A stretch of DNA of 8,813 nt from Streptomyces sp. NRRL F-5630 (GCF_000719475.1 NZ_JOGO01000124.1:1-8813); one strand, 5' to 3'; shown: positions 1 through 6,270, numbered from the stretch's first letter. Made by a program: numbers and translations. Notes: generated by a model from the letters alone, not told the origin.

Positions 1-8
1 CGGCGCCT

Positions 9-136
9 TTCCGGTTCCCGTTCCGGCCTTCCGGCCTTTCCGTTTCCCTTTCGGCGTTTCCGACTCTATCAGACCCTCGCGGTTCCGATTCCCTGCCAGA
101 TGGGGTTGTCTTTCCGGCCGTTTCCGGTCCGTTCCG
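9..136. repeat. degenerate TTCCG-rich tract
   Basis: The pentamer TTCCG occurs nine times in this stretch, starting at 9, 21, 29, 38, 58, 83, 112, 122 and 132, mixed with near-copies such as TTCCCG and TTTCGG. Spacing is irregular, so it is not a simple tandem array. The plus strand is pyrimidine-rich and the minus strand is a run of GGAA-type purine motifs. Two more copies lie at 237 and 309. No function is evident. It could be a regulatory leader for a minus-strand gene beyond the left edge, a low-complexity remnant, or part of a repeat-rich coding end. Confidence 0.5.
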
Positions 137-492
137 ACGTCCTGAACAGTAGTGGATTCTCGCCCCAGCTCATAATCGAGCCAGCCGAAAACGAATTCGG
201 GCAGCAGTGCAAACAAGCACGGCAGAGCCGAAAGCATTCCGGCGGGGGAAAGTCGTACTGATCAAGGGGGTGTGCCGCTTGCGCGGCGGAAGTGCTGCCG
301 CACAGCCGTTCCGGCTCCGTGGCAACTCGTGGAACCTTACGGACCCGATCGGCCGATGTCAAACGTGAGCCCGGTCACAGCGGAGGGCCCCTCGGAAGGG
401 GCGTACCCCCGTCCGCGTTGAGCATGCCGGGCGGAGCGAGGTCCCGGCTCGGAGCCGTCGAGCGAGCGGATGGCGCCGCGAGGGCGAACCGC
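137..492. other. gene-free region, less GC-rich than its surroundings
   Basis: I see no gene that I would defend here. From about 140 to 265 the sequence is markedly richer in A and T than the rest of the window (for example around CATAAT at 171-176), which in this type of genome usually means intergenic or acquired DNA. One minus-strand frame is open from an ATG at 237 through the left edge (79 codons, beginning MLSALPCLFALLPEF). Its third codon positions are not GC-biased and no ribosome binding site precedes it, so I do not call it a gene. A small hairpin (GCCGC/GCGGC) sits at 274-287. Confidence 0.5.
387..402 (-). terminator. weak stem-loop downstream of the MarR gene
   Basis: GCCCCT and AGGGGC form a 6-bp stem with a 4-nt loop (TCCG on the minus strand) about 90 nt past the MarR stop codon. 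No T-run follows, so it is at best a factor-independent terminator of the T-less kind often proposed in streptomycetes. Confidence 0.25.
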
Positions 493-1041
493 TCAGTCGA
501 GATCGCTCAGCCGACCGCCCGCGTCCGGCTGGGTCTCCTCGACCCGGCGCAGGAGACGGGTCAGCATGCCGCCGAGGATGCTCCGCTCGCCTGGAGTGAG
601 GTCCTGGAGCAGGTCCTCCTCGAAGGCCGAGGCGAGGCTCATCGAGCGGAGCCACTTCTGCCGGCCCTCGTCGGTCAGCTCGACGATGACCCTCACCCGG
701 TTCTGCTCGTCCCGGTCCCGGGTGACCAGGCCCTCGGCGACCATGCGGTCGATGCGGTGGGTCATGGCGGCAGGCGTGAGACCGAGCCGCTTCGCGAGGT
801 CTCCGGGGCCGAGCTGGTAGGGCGGCCCCGACAGGACCAGGGCCTTCACGACCTCCCAGTCCGCGTTGCTCATGTTCAGCTGCGCGCTCTGTCGTCCGTA
901 GGCGACGTTCATGCGGCGGTTGAGGCGGCCGAGCGCCGAGACGATCTGCTCCACCTGCGGGTCGAGGTCGCTGTATTCGCGCTGGTACGCGGCGATCTGC
1001 TCTTCGAGTGTCGGCTCCGGGGGGCCGGTCGTATCGCCCAT
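493..1041 (-). CDS. MarR-family transcriptional regulator
   Basis: This is a 182-residue winged-helix regulator, a typical MarR length. MarR proteins act as dimers that bind short inverted repeats and usually release DNA when a small phenolic, drug-like or oxidant signal binds. The N-terminal dimerisation helix spans roughly residues 11-56. The DNA-binding core follows: DLAKRLGLTPAAMTHRIDRM (81-100) is the helix-turn-helix, and the wing with the family's D-x-R motif follows (TRDRDEQNRV, residues 107-116), ending in the usual LTDEG (122-126). C-terminal helices (about 127-170) complete the dimer interface. ATG 1041 is the first plausible start; longer versions would need a TTG inside the operator DNA. 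No clear ribosome binding site is visible before it. It is transcribed away from the MFS exporter and very likely represses it and itself. The ligand is unknown, and I do not recognise a named orthologue. Confidence 0.93.
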   Translation of the reverse strand: MGDTTGPPEPTLEEQIAAYQREYSDLDPQVEQIVSALGRLNRRMNVAYGRQSAQLNMSNADWEVVKALVLSGPPYQLGPGDLAKRLGLTPAAMTHRIDRMVAEGLVTRDRDEQNRVRVIVELTDEGRQKWLRSMSLASAFEEDLLQDLTPGERSILGGMLTRLLRRVEETQPDAGGRLSDLD

Positions 1042-1066
1042 GGTGCCGAGTATCGCACGCCCCGGC

Positions 1067-1096
1067 TTGGCATTGAAGTCCTTGAAGATGTACTCT
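1067..1096 (+). promoter_or_regulatory. predicted promoter of the MFS exporter gene
   Basis: A -35 box TTGGCA (1067-1072, five of six consensus bases) is followed after 18 nt by TACTCT (1091-1096), which fits the TAnnnT pattern of -10 boxes. Transcription would start near 1103, giving a leader of about 55 nt. The -10 box lies inside the inverted repeat at 1081-1101, so a bound repressor would cover it. This is prediction by eye. Confidence 0.5.
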
Positions 1097-1101
1097 TCAA
1101 G
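1081..1101. promoter_or_regulatory. probable MarR operator (perfect 8+8 inverted repeat)
   Basis: CTTGAAGA (1081-1088) and TCTTCAAG (1094-1101) are perfect reverse complements separated by the 5-nt spacer TGTAC. Size and symmetry match MarR operators, and the site lies between the divergent regulator and exporter genes. An additional direct TTGAAG half-site sits at 1073-1078, immediately to the left. Confidence 0.72.
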
Positions 1102-1106
1102 CCGAA

Positions 1107-1121
1107 ACTTTAGCTTCGAAG
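1107..1121. promoter_or_regulatory. second palindrome and possible promoter of the MarR gene
   Basis: CTTCGAAG (1114-1121) is a perfect 8-bp palindrome that shares CTT/AAG ends with the main operator. On the minus strand it falls just upstream of TAAAGT (plus-strand 1107-1112), which resembles a -10 box; the corresponding -35 region is poor. The site may let the MarR protein control its own gene. It is weaker than the site at 1081-1101. Confidence 0.35.
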
Positions 1122-1141
1122 TATTGAGACCTAAGGCAGGT

Positions 1142-1149
1142 GAAGGTGA
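1142..1149 (+). promoter_or_regulatory. ribosome binding site that sets the MFS start
   Basis: GAAGGTGA lies 8 nt before ATG 1158 and closely matches the AAGGAGGTGA anti-16S pairing sequence. It favours ATG 1158 over the in-frame GTG at 1140, which has only a closely spaced AAGG before it. Confidence 0.55.
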
Positions 1150-1157
1150 CCAGGGCA

Positions 1158-2510
1158 ATGGGCATGGCCATGCGCAGGATTCAGGTGGGCAGCGCGCTCA
1201 GCGCGTTCGGCATCGGGTTCACGGTCCCGTTCCTCTACGTCTACGTGGCGCGGACGCGGGATCTCGGTGCCGGGGCGGCGGGGCTCGTGCTCGCCGTGTT
1301 CGCCGTGGCCGCGTTGGTCGTGCTGCCGTTCGTGGGACGGGCCATCGACCGGCGCGGACCGCTTCCCGTACTCGTCGTCGCCTCGCTGCTCTCGGCGGCG
1401 GGGGCGATGGCGCTCGGCTTCTCGACGAGCGAGGTCGCCGCGCTCGCCTCGGCGGCGCTGCTCGGCGCCGGTACGGCGGTGATGGCCCCTGCCCTCGCGA
1501 CGATGGTCGTGTGGTGCTCGACGCCGCAGACCAGGACGCGCTCCTTCGCGACGCAGTTCTTCCTGCAGAACCTGGGCCTCGGCATAGGCGGGCTCGCCGG
1601 CGGACAGCTCGTCGACGAGCACGACCCGTCCAGCTTCGTCCTGCTCTTCTCGATCGAGGCGGCGATGTTCCTCGTGCTCGCCGCGATCGCCGCGAGCACA
1701 CGCCTTCCGCACGCGGGGGGCATCAGTGAAGCCGTTCCCGCCGGTGAGGGCGGCAAGCGCGGGATGCGGTCGCTGCTCAAGGACCGGGCGATGGTGCAGC
1801 TGTCCGTCCTCGGCTTCGTGATCTTCTTCGCCTGCTACGGGCAGTTCGACTCGGGACTCGCGGCATACGGCGTGGACGCGGCCGGTGTCTCGGCCTCGAC
1901 GCTCGGCGTGGCGCTCGCGGCGAACACCGCGGTGATCGTCGTGGCGCAGTTCGCCGTGCTGAAGCTCGTGGAGCGGCGGCGGCGCAGCCGTGTGATCGCG
2001 CTGGTGGGGCTCATCTGGGCCTTCGCCTGGGCCGTGGCGGGCTTCGCCGGACTCGGGCACGGCAGCCAGGCGATGGCGACGGCGGCGTTCATCTCCACCT
2101 ACGGGCTCTTCGGGCTCGGCGAGTCGATGCTCTCGCCCACCGTGGCGCCACTCGTCGCGGACCTGGCTCCCGCAGGCATGGTCGGTCAGTACAACTCGGC
2201 GTTCGCGCTAGTCAAGCAGCTCGCGCTGGCCGTGGGTCCGGCGATCGGGGGGCCGATGGCGGCCTCCCTGCACACCCCGTACATCCTGACCTTCCTGCTG
2301 TTCTCGCTGGTCATCACGGTGCTCGCGCTGCGTATCGGGCCGCGTCTCACCGCGGCGCAGGACCGGCCGTACGGTGCGAAGTCGCGCGTCGTCGCGAGGG
2401 GTACCGCGGCGGAGGGCGGGCTGGTTCCCGCCGCCGAGGAGGCACCGCTGCCGCTCGACGCGCGCGAGTCCAGCACGACGGGCGAGAACCCGGCTCCTGC
2501 GGGGATCTGA
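1158..2510 (+). CDS. MFS transporter, probable drug/metabolite exporter
   Basis: This is a 450-residue major facilitator superfamily protein. The first helix begins near residue 8. The loop after helix 2 carries motif A in the form GRAIDRRG (about residues 60-67). Helix 5 has a Gly-rich motif C-like segment (NLGLGIGGLAGG, about 138-149), typical of proton-coupled exporters, and a related GPAIGG occurs near 360-365 in helix 11. Hydrophobic segments are consistent with 12 helices split by a cytoplasmic loop (about 180-210). A hydrophilic tail of about 50 residues, Ala/Pro/Glu-rich, follows the last helix and is likely cytoplasmic. Start ATG 1158 is chosen for its strong ribosome binding site; GTG 1140 would add six residues. 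It is divergent from the MarR gene and its predicted -10 box sits in the operator, so derepression by a MarR ligand is the likely control. The substrate cannot be read from sequence. Confidence 0.94.
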   Translation: MGMAMRRIQVGSALSAFGIGFTVPFLYVYVARTRDLGAGAAGLVLAVFAVAALVVLPFVGRAIDRRGPLPVLVVASLLSAAGAMALGFSTSEVAALASAALLGAGTAVMAPALATMVVWCSTPQTRTRSFATQFFLQNLGLGIGGLAGGQLVDEHDPSSFVLLFSIEAAMFLVLAAIAASTRLPHAGGISEAVPAGEGGKRGMRSLLKDRAMVQLSVLGFVIFFACYGQFDSGLAAYGVDAAGVSASTLGVALAANTAVIVVAQFAVLKLVERRRRSRVIALVGLIWAFAWAVAGFAGLGHGSQAMATAAFISTYGLFGLGESMLSPTVAPLVADLAPAGMVGQYNSAFALVKQLALAVGPAIGGPMAASLHTPYILTFLLFSLVITVLALRIGPRLTAAQDRPYGAKSRVVARGTAAEGGLVPAAEEAPLPLDARESSTTGENPAPAGI

Positions 2511-2516
2511 CCCCGG

Positions 2517-2554
2517 CCGGCCGCGACGGGACAGACCCGTCAGGACGCGGCCGG
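2517..2554 (+). terminator. stem-loop after the MFS gene
   Basis: CCGGCCGCG (2517-2525) pairs with CGCGGCCGG (2546-2554). Inside, ACGGG (2526-2530) pairs with CCCGT (2536-2540) around a 5-nt loop, leaving a 5-nt bulge on the right side. The hairpin begins 7 nt past the exporter stop codon. It has no T-run, but its strength and position fit a terminator. Confidence 0.6.
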
Positions 2555-2568
2555 TCCGTACCGGAGCG

Positions 2569-2604
2569 GCCGCCCGGTTCCTGAGCGCTCAGGAACCGGG
2601 CGGC
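2569..2604. terminator. 36-bp perfect palindrome, probable bidirectional terminator
   Basis: The left arm GCCGCCCGGTTCCTGAGC (2569-2586) is exactly complementary to the right arm (2587-2604). As RNA it folds as a 16-bp stem with a GCGC loop from either strand. It lies between convergent genes, 58 nt after the exporter stop, and contains the stop codon of the phosphatase gene (minus strand, 2589-2591), so the last five codons and the stop of that gene form part of the stem. Confidence 0.72.
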
Positions 2605-4274
2605 GTGCGCTTCGCCGGGAGGGCGAACTCGCACCAGACGGCTTTGCCACCGCCGGGGATGCGACGGCAGCCCCATGCGGAGGAGACGTGGGCGACGATC
2701 GCGATGCCGCGGCCCGCCTCGTCGGCGGGCTCGGCGCGGCGGTGGCGCGGGAGGTGGTCGTCGCCGTCGGTCACCTCGACGATGAGGCGGCGGTCGGTGC
2801 GGCGCAGGCGCAGGCGCATGGGCGGAGCGCCGTGCTGGAGGGAGTTCGCGACGAGTTCGCTCGCGGCGAGGACCCCCATGTCGTGCAGCTCGGGCGGGCA
2901 GCGCCAGCTGCTGAGGACGCCCGTCGCGAAGGCGCGGGCGCGTGGGGTCGCCTCGACGCCGCCGAGGAGTTCGAGCGTCGCGTTGCGGAAGAGGTCGGCG
3001 TCCGAGCCGTCGCGGGCCGGGTGTTCGACGACGAGGACCGCGACATCGTCGTCGTGCGTGGCGGTGACGCCGAGCGCGCGCAGGAGGCGGTCGCAGATGA
3101 CCTGGGGGCTGCCGCCGGCTCCGGCGAGGGCGTCGGCGAGGGCGGAGACGCCCTGGTCGATGTCCTGGTCACGGCGTTCGACGAGACCGTCGGTGTAGAG
3201 CACGGCGGTGGAGCCGGGGGTGAGGGGGACGGAGCCGGAGGCGTGCAGCCAACCGCCGGTGCCGAGCGGCGGTCCGGTGGGCTCCTCGGCGCGGTGGATG
3301 ACGCCGTTCTCGTCGCGGACGAGGATCGGCAGGTGTCCGGCGGAGGCGTAGACGAGGCGGCCCTCGTTGGGGTCGTGGACGGCGTAGACGCACGTGGCGA
3401 TCTGGGTCGCGTCGATCTCGGCAGCGAGACCGTCGAGGAGTTGCAGGACCTCATGCGGGGGCAGGTCGAGGCGGGCGTAGGCGCGGACGGCGGTGCGGAG
3501 CTGTCCCATGACGGCGGCGGCGCGGACGCCGCGGCCCATGACGTCGCCGATGACGAGGGCGGTGCGTCCGCCGCCGAGGGTGATCACGTCGTACCAGTCG
3601 CCGCCGACCGCGGCCTCGGTGCCACCGGGCTGGTACGTGGCGGCGATGCGCAGGTCGTCGGGTTGTTCGAGCTCCTGCGGGAGCAGGGAGCGCTGGAGCG
3701 TGACGGCGGTCTCGCGCTGGCTGCGTTCGCTGGCGCGCAGGCGTTCGGCGGCCTCGGCGTGGTCGGTGACGTCGGTGGCGAAGACAAGGATCGCGGTGTC
3801 CGCGGGTGCGTCCGGGGCTTCGGGCGGTACGGAGACGGGCGCGCACGTGAAGGTGTAGCTGCGGCCGTCCGGGGCCTTGCGGGACTTGACCGTGCGGGGA
3901 CGGCCCGAGCGGTGGACCTGGTCGAGCAGGGGGAGCAGACCGAGCGCCGCCAGTTCGGGCAGGGCTTCCTGCGCGGGAGTGCCCGCGGCGGCGTCGGGAG
4001 GTGCGCCGAAGGCGGTGCGGTACGCCTCGTTGACGTGGAGGAGGCGGTGGTCCGGGCCGTGGAGGAGGGCGGTGAGGGCGGGGGCGTGCTCCAGGAGTTC
4101 GCGGGCGGGCAGCCGGTCGACGGTGGGGGCCGGTGGTGCCGGTTGCGGGGCGCTGTCCGCCGGGCTTTCGCCGTGCTCCCGCGCGCGAGCCGCAGGGACG
4201 GTGCCCCGGTCGGTCCGTGCGGCGGCGCGACGCTGCGTGCCGGGAAGCCGGGCGCTCCAGCGCGTGAAGTTCAC
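2589..4274 (-). CDS. PAS / SpoIIE-type PP2C phosphatase / HATPase_c regulator
   Basis: This 561-residue protein has three recognisable parts. A PAS domain (about 57-170, from LLEHAPALTALLHG to VFATDVTDH) is followed by a charged signalling helix (about 170-197). The SpoIIE/RsbU-type PP2C phosphatase (about 198-417) has intact metal-binding motifs: GGDWYD (224-229), GDVMGRG (243-249), LYTDG (359-363) and HDDDVAVLVV (407-416). A C-terminal RsbW-like ATPase domain (about 430-555) has an intact N-box (ELVANSLQHG, 473-482) and GRGIAIV (521-527). Relatives dephosphorylate anti-anti-sigma (STAS) proteins, while the ATPase domain acts as a kinase or anti-sigma switch. GTG 4274 is chosen because GAGG lies 9 nt upstream; ATG 4310 would add 12 residues and lacks a ribosome binding site. 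No STAS or sigma partner gene is adjacent. The stop lies in the 36-bp palindrome. The PAS ligand is unknown. Confidence 0.92.
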   Translation of the reverse strand: MNFTRWSARLPGTQRRAAARTDRGTVPAARAREHGESPADSAPQPAPPAPTVDRLPARELLEHAPALTALLHGPDHRLLHVNEAYRTAFGAPPDAAAGTPAQEALPELAALGLLPLLDQVHRSGRPRTVKSRKAPDGRSYTFTCAPVSVPPEAPDAPADTAILVFATDVTDHAEAAERLRASERSQRETAVTLQRSLLPQELEQPDDLRIAATYQPGGTEAAVGGDWYDVITLGGGRTALVIGDVMGRGVRAAAVMGQLRTAVRAYARLDLPPHEVLQLLDGLAAEIDATQIATCVYAVHDPNEGRLVYASAGHLPILVRDENGVIHRAEEPTGPPLGTGGWLHASGSVPLTPGSTAVLYTDGLVERRDQDIDQGVSALADALAGAGGSPQVICDRLLRALGVTATHDDDVAVLVVEHPARDGSDADLFRNATLELLGGVEATPRARAFATGVLSSWRCPPELHDMGVLAASELVANSLQHGAPPMRLRLRRTDRRLIVEVTDGDDHLPRHRRAEPADEAGRGIAIVAHVSSAWGCRRIPGGGKAVWCEFALPAKRTPPGS

Positions 4275-4703
4275 CGAGTCTCGCCTCGTGGTGTCGGGGT
4301 CGTCGTACATCGTGCGGGTGCGGTGGGCGGCGGCCGTCGCCCCGGGTGCGGGGGACGGTGCCGGTCCGGTGCGGGGCCGGTGGTGTCCGGAGCCTGTGAA
4401 GGTACCGAACGCCGGGGAGGGTGGGCAGGGCGCGGCGCGGGGGACCGGGCGGGTCGGGCCTCCTCCGTCACCCCTCAGACGGACGGCGCCCACCGGGAGT
4501 TCCGGCCTGGAGGGGTGGCGTCCTCTTTCGGGTTGCGCGGGGCGCTCGCACGGTGGTGCACGGCTCGGCGCGCGCTGGGGTGGTGCGCTGACGCCGCGCC
4601 GGGTTCGGGCCGGTCGTGACTCGTGGGCGACCGGGCGGGCTCGGGCGGGGGCGGACGGGTTTCGGGGGGTGGCAGGTCGTGCCGACTCGCGGGGGGCCGG
4701 GGC
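4275..4703. other. gene-free spacer between two minus-strand genes
   Basis: The spacer separates the oxidoreductase stop from the phosphatase start. On the minus strand the phosphatase frame stays open to GTG 4493, but the added residues are Pro/Ala/Arg-rich low complexity with no ribosome binding site, so I treat it as untranslated. No convincing -10/-35 pair or tandem repeat is seen. One stem-loop is listed separately. The length argues that the two genes are not a tight operon. Confidence 0.5.
4610..4634 (-). terminator. possible terminator after the oxidoreductase gene
   Basis: CCGGTCG (4610-4616) and CGACCGG (4628-4634) form a perfect 7-bp stem with an 11-nt loop, about 70 nt past the oxidoreductase stop on the minus strand. 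There is no T-run. In DNA this GC-rich such stems arise easily by chance. Confidence 0.3.
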
Positions 4704-6041
4704 TCAGGGCGGAGCGCCGGGTTCGGTCTCCGGGGCCGCGAGGGCGACGGGTTCGCGAGGGAAGAGAGTGGTGAAGGCCCACTCGGTGAGGACGCGTCCC
4801 TTGCGCCGGGCGGTGGGCAGGCGGCTGAGGTGGTGGGCGCCGAGCAGGAGCCGGGCGGGGCGGCCGGTGAGGGTGCGGCCGTGGAGGCGGGCGAGGCCGT
4901 CGTGCGGGCCGAGTGCCACGTACACGCCTTCGCTCTTCTCGTCGTAGGGGCGTGTCGGCTCGCCGCGCAGGGTCGCGAGGAGGTTGTCGGCGAGGACACG
5001 GGCCTGGCCGTGGGCGTGTCCGGCGTGCGGGGGGCAGATGGCGCCCGGTGTCTCGGGGTCGGGGACGGCGGCGGTGTCCCCGGCTGCCCAGGTGTGCGGG
5101 GTGCCGGTGACGGCGAGGTCGGGGGTGCAGCGCAGGCGGCCGTCAGGGGTGAGAGGGAGCGCGGGGGTGGTGAGAAGGGGGTGGGGCGGTGCGCCGGGGG
5201 CGCGGACAGCGCTCGGGGTGTGCACGAGAGTGCGGGTGGCGAGCGAGTCGCCGTCGTCGAGAACGAGGAGGCCGGGGCGGTAGGTGTGGGGCGTGGCGCC
5301 GAGCCGGATCTCGGCACCGCCGCGGCGCAGGGCGCGCGAGGCGTACGTACCGATGTCCGCGGGGGTTTCGGGCAACAGTTGTTCACCGGGCTCGGCGAGG
5401 ACCCAGCGCAGGTCGGCGCGACTCAGGCCCGGGTAGTGCGTGAGGGCGCGTTCGGCCATGCCGCGCAGCGCGGTGAGGGCGTCGACGCCCGCGTATCCGC
5501 CCCCGAGGAAGACGAAGCAGAGCGCGGCCTCGCGGACGGCGGGATCGCGGGTGGACGAGGCGAGGTCGAGCTGGGCGAGGACGTGGGAGCGCAGCGCGAG
5601 CGCGTCGGAGAGGCTGTGCAGCGCGAGCGCGTGGGGTGGCGGGGGCTGGGGGGTGGTGCCCGGGGTGAGGACGAGGAAGTCGTACGGGACGGGTGCCGCC
5701 TCGGGCCCGGTCGGGGTGCGTACGTATGCCGTGCGGGTGGCGAGGTCGAGGGACACGGCCTCGCCGAGGAGGAGCCGGGTCGTGCGCAGGACGCGGCGGA
5801 GCGGGACGAGGACGTGGCGCAGAGAGAGGGTGCCGGCCGCCGCCGCGGCGAGCAGCGGGCGGTAGGTCAGGTAGGGCTCCGGCGTGACGAGGCGGACCTC
5901 GGCGCGGGGCGCCCCGGTGGCGCGCAGGAGACGCTCCAGGCGCAGCGCGGTGTACGTACCGGCGTGACCGCCGCCGATCACGAGAATGCGCACGGGTTCC
6001 TTCACCACCCCATGAGGCAACGGCACTTCAGGTTTGTCCAC
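4704..6041 (-). CDS. FAD/NAD(P)-dependent oxidoreductase, NDH-2-like
   Basis: This 445-residue flavoprotein has the two-dinucleotide-fold layout of type II NADH dehydrogenases and related pyridine nucleotide-disulfide oxidoreductases. The first Rossmann motif is ILVIGGGHAG (19-28), for FAD. A second, FLGGGYAGVD (178-187), should bind NAD(P)H. TWAAGD (317-322) is the C-terminal FAD motif. The typical HAxGQARVLADNL helix follows at about 342-353. No CxxxxC redox disulfide is present near the first motif, which fits NDH-2 rather than disulfide reductases. The C-terminal end (LTEWAFTTLFP, 418-428) could be a membrane-contacting helix, as in NDH-2, so electron transfer to quinone is a reasonable inference. 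The start is uncertain: GTG 6041 has GAGG only 3 nt upstream, and in-frame GTGs at 6008, 6005 or 5993 remain possible; the last gives a conventional start just before the FAD motif. It is divergent from a TetR gene. Confidence 0.9.
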   Translation of the reverse strand: MDKPEVPLPHGVVKEPVRILVIGGGHAGTYTALRLERLLRATGAPRAEVRLVTPEPYLTYRPLLAAAAAGTLSLRHVLVPLRRVLRTTRLLLGEAVSLDLATRTAYVRTPTGPEAAPVPYDFLVLTPGTTPQPPPPHALALHSLSDALALRSHVLAQLDLASSTRDPAVREAALCFVFLGGGYAGVDALTALRGMAERALTHYPGLSRADLRWVLAEPGEQLLPETPADIGTYASRALRRGGAEIRLGATPHTYRPGLLVLDDGDSLATRTLVHTPSAVRAPGAPPHPLLTTPALPLTPDGRLRCTPDLAVTGTPHTWAAGDTAAVPDPETPGAICPPHAGHAHGQARVLADNLLATLRGEPTRPYDEKSEGVYVALGPHDGLARLHGRTLTGRPARLLLGAHHLSRLPTARRKGRVLTEWAFTTLFPREPVALAAPETEPGAPP

Positions 6042-6088
6042 AGGCCTCGCAATTCATATGACTGGCGATCAGGAGCCTTATGGGATCG

Positions 6089-6118
6089 GCGAGAAGCCGG
6101 GAAACCCGGTGTTCTCGC
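6089..6118. promoter_or_regulatory. near-perfect 13-bp stem-loop upstream of the oxidoreductase gene
   Basis: GCGAGAA (6089-6095) pairs with TTCTCGC (6112-6118), and CCGGG (6097-6101) pairs with CCCGG (6105-6109) around an AAA loop. Between the two stems G6096 can pair with U6110 (as RNA), leaving only G6111 bulged. It lies about 50 nt before the oxidoreductase start. It could be a 5' leader structure, an operator or a roadblock for antisense transcription. There is no T-run on either side. Confidence 0.55.
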
Positions 6119-6215
6119 AGGTCGGCGCGGGTGGTACCGGTGGGGTGGCCGGGGGTGTGGGGCAGGGGTTCGCCGTGTGCTTGCCGTGGGGGGTTTTCTG
6201 TCCGGAACGGGGCCC

Positions 6216-6244
6216 TTCTGAATTGCCCGGCACTCAACTATGTT
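6216..6244 (+). promoter_or_regulatory. possible promoter of the TetR gene
   Basis: TTCTGA (6216-6221) and TATGTT (6239-6244) are spaced by 17 nt. The -10 box matches four of six consensus bases including TA...T; the -35 box is poor. Transcription would start near 6251, leaving a leader of about 105 nt that includes the palindromes at 6271-6293 and 6318-6339. Confidence 0.35.
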
Positions 6245-6270
6245 CGTAAGTCGCCGGAGCGGCATGGGCG

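Noticed and set aside
100..261. 53-codon plus-strand frame (start MGLSFRPFPVRSDVL)
   Set aside because: It has no ribosome binding site, weak third-position GC and no recognisable similarity. The frame is open to the left edge only because the TTCCG tract lacks stops.
69..362. 97-codon minus-strand frame at the left end
   Set aside because: Its first start would be TTG with no ribosome binding site. Codon use is not biased like real genes here. A shorter 34-codon version from ATG 173 also lacks a ribosome binding site.
1131..2060. 309-codon minus-strand frame opposite the MFS gene
   Set aside because: It is rich in His, Arg and Glu, with no family resemblance. The plus strand has transporter helices and motif A.
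2688..4619. 643-codon plus-strand open frame opposite the phosphatase gene
   Set aside because: It is antisense to a gene with intact PP2C and ATPase motifs. Its product is Gly/Ala/Val/Arg/Asp low complexity with no recognisable domain, as expected from GC bias on the opposite strand.
5343..5959. Three TACGTA sites (5344, 5721, 5953), two of them within GTACGTAC, inside the oxidoreductase gene
   Set aside because: They look enriched for GC-rich DNA, but each is explained by ordinary codons (ACG-TAC for Thr-Tyr twice, TAC-GTA for Tyr-Val).
6204..6208. GGAAC resembling an ECF sigma -35 element in the TetR upstream region
   Set aside because: No matching -10 element (such as GTT or CGTC) occurs at the proper distance of about 16-19 nt. 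The same holds for GGAAC at 7312-7316.
4623..6221. 532-codon plus-strand open frame opposite the oxidoreductase gene
   Set aside because: It is Gly/Glu/Arg/Ala-rich with no domain and is wholly explained as the shadow of a flavoprotein with clear Rossmann motifs.
6028..6237. 69-codon minus-strand frame in the oxidoreductase/TetR spacer, ending MNCEACGQT
   Set aside because: The main part is low complexity and crosses the hairpin, and no ribosome binding site supports any start. Kept only as a remark on possible leader translation.
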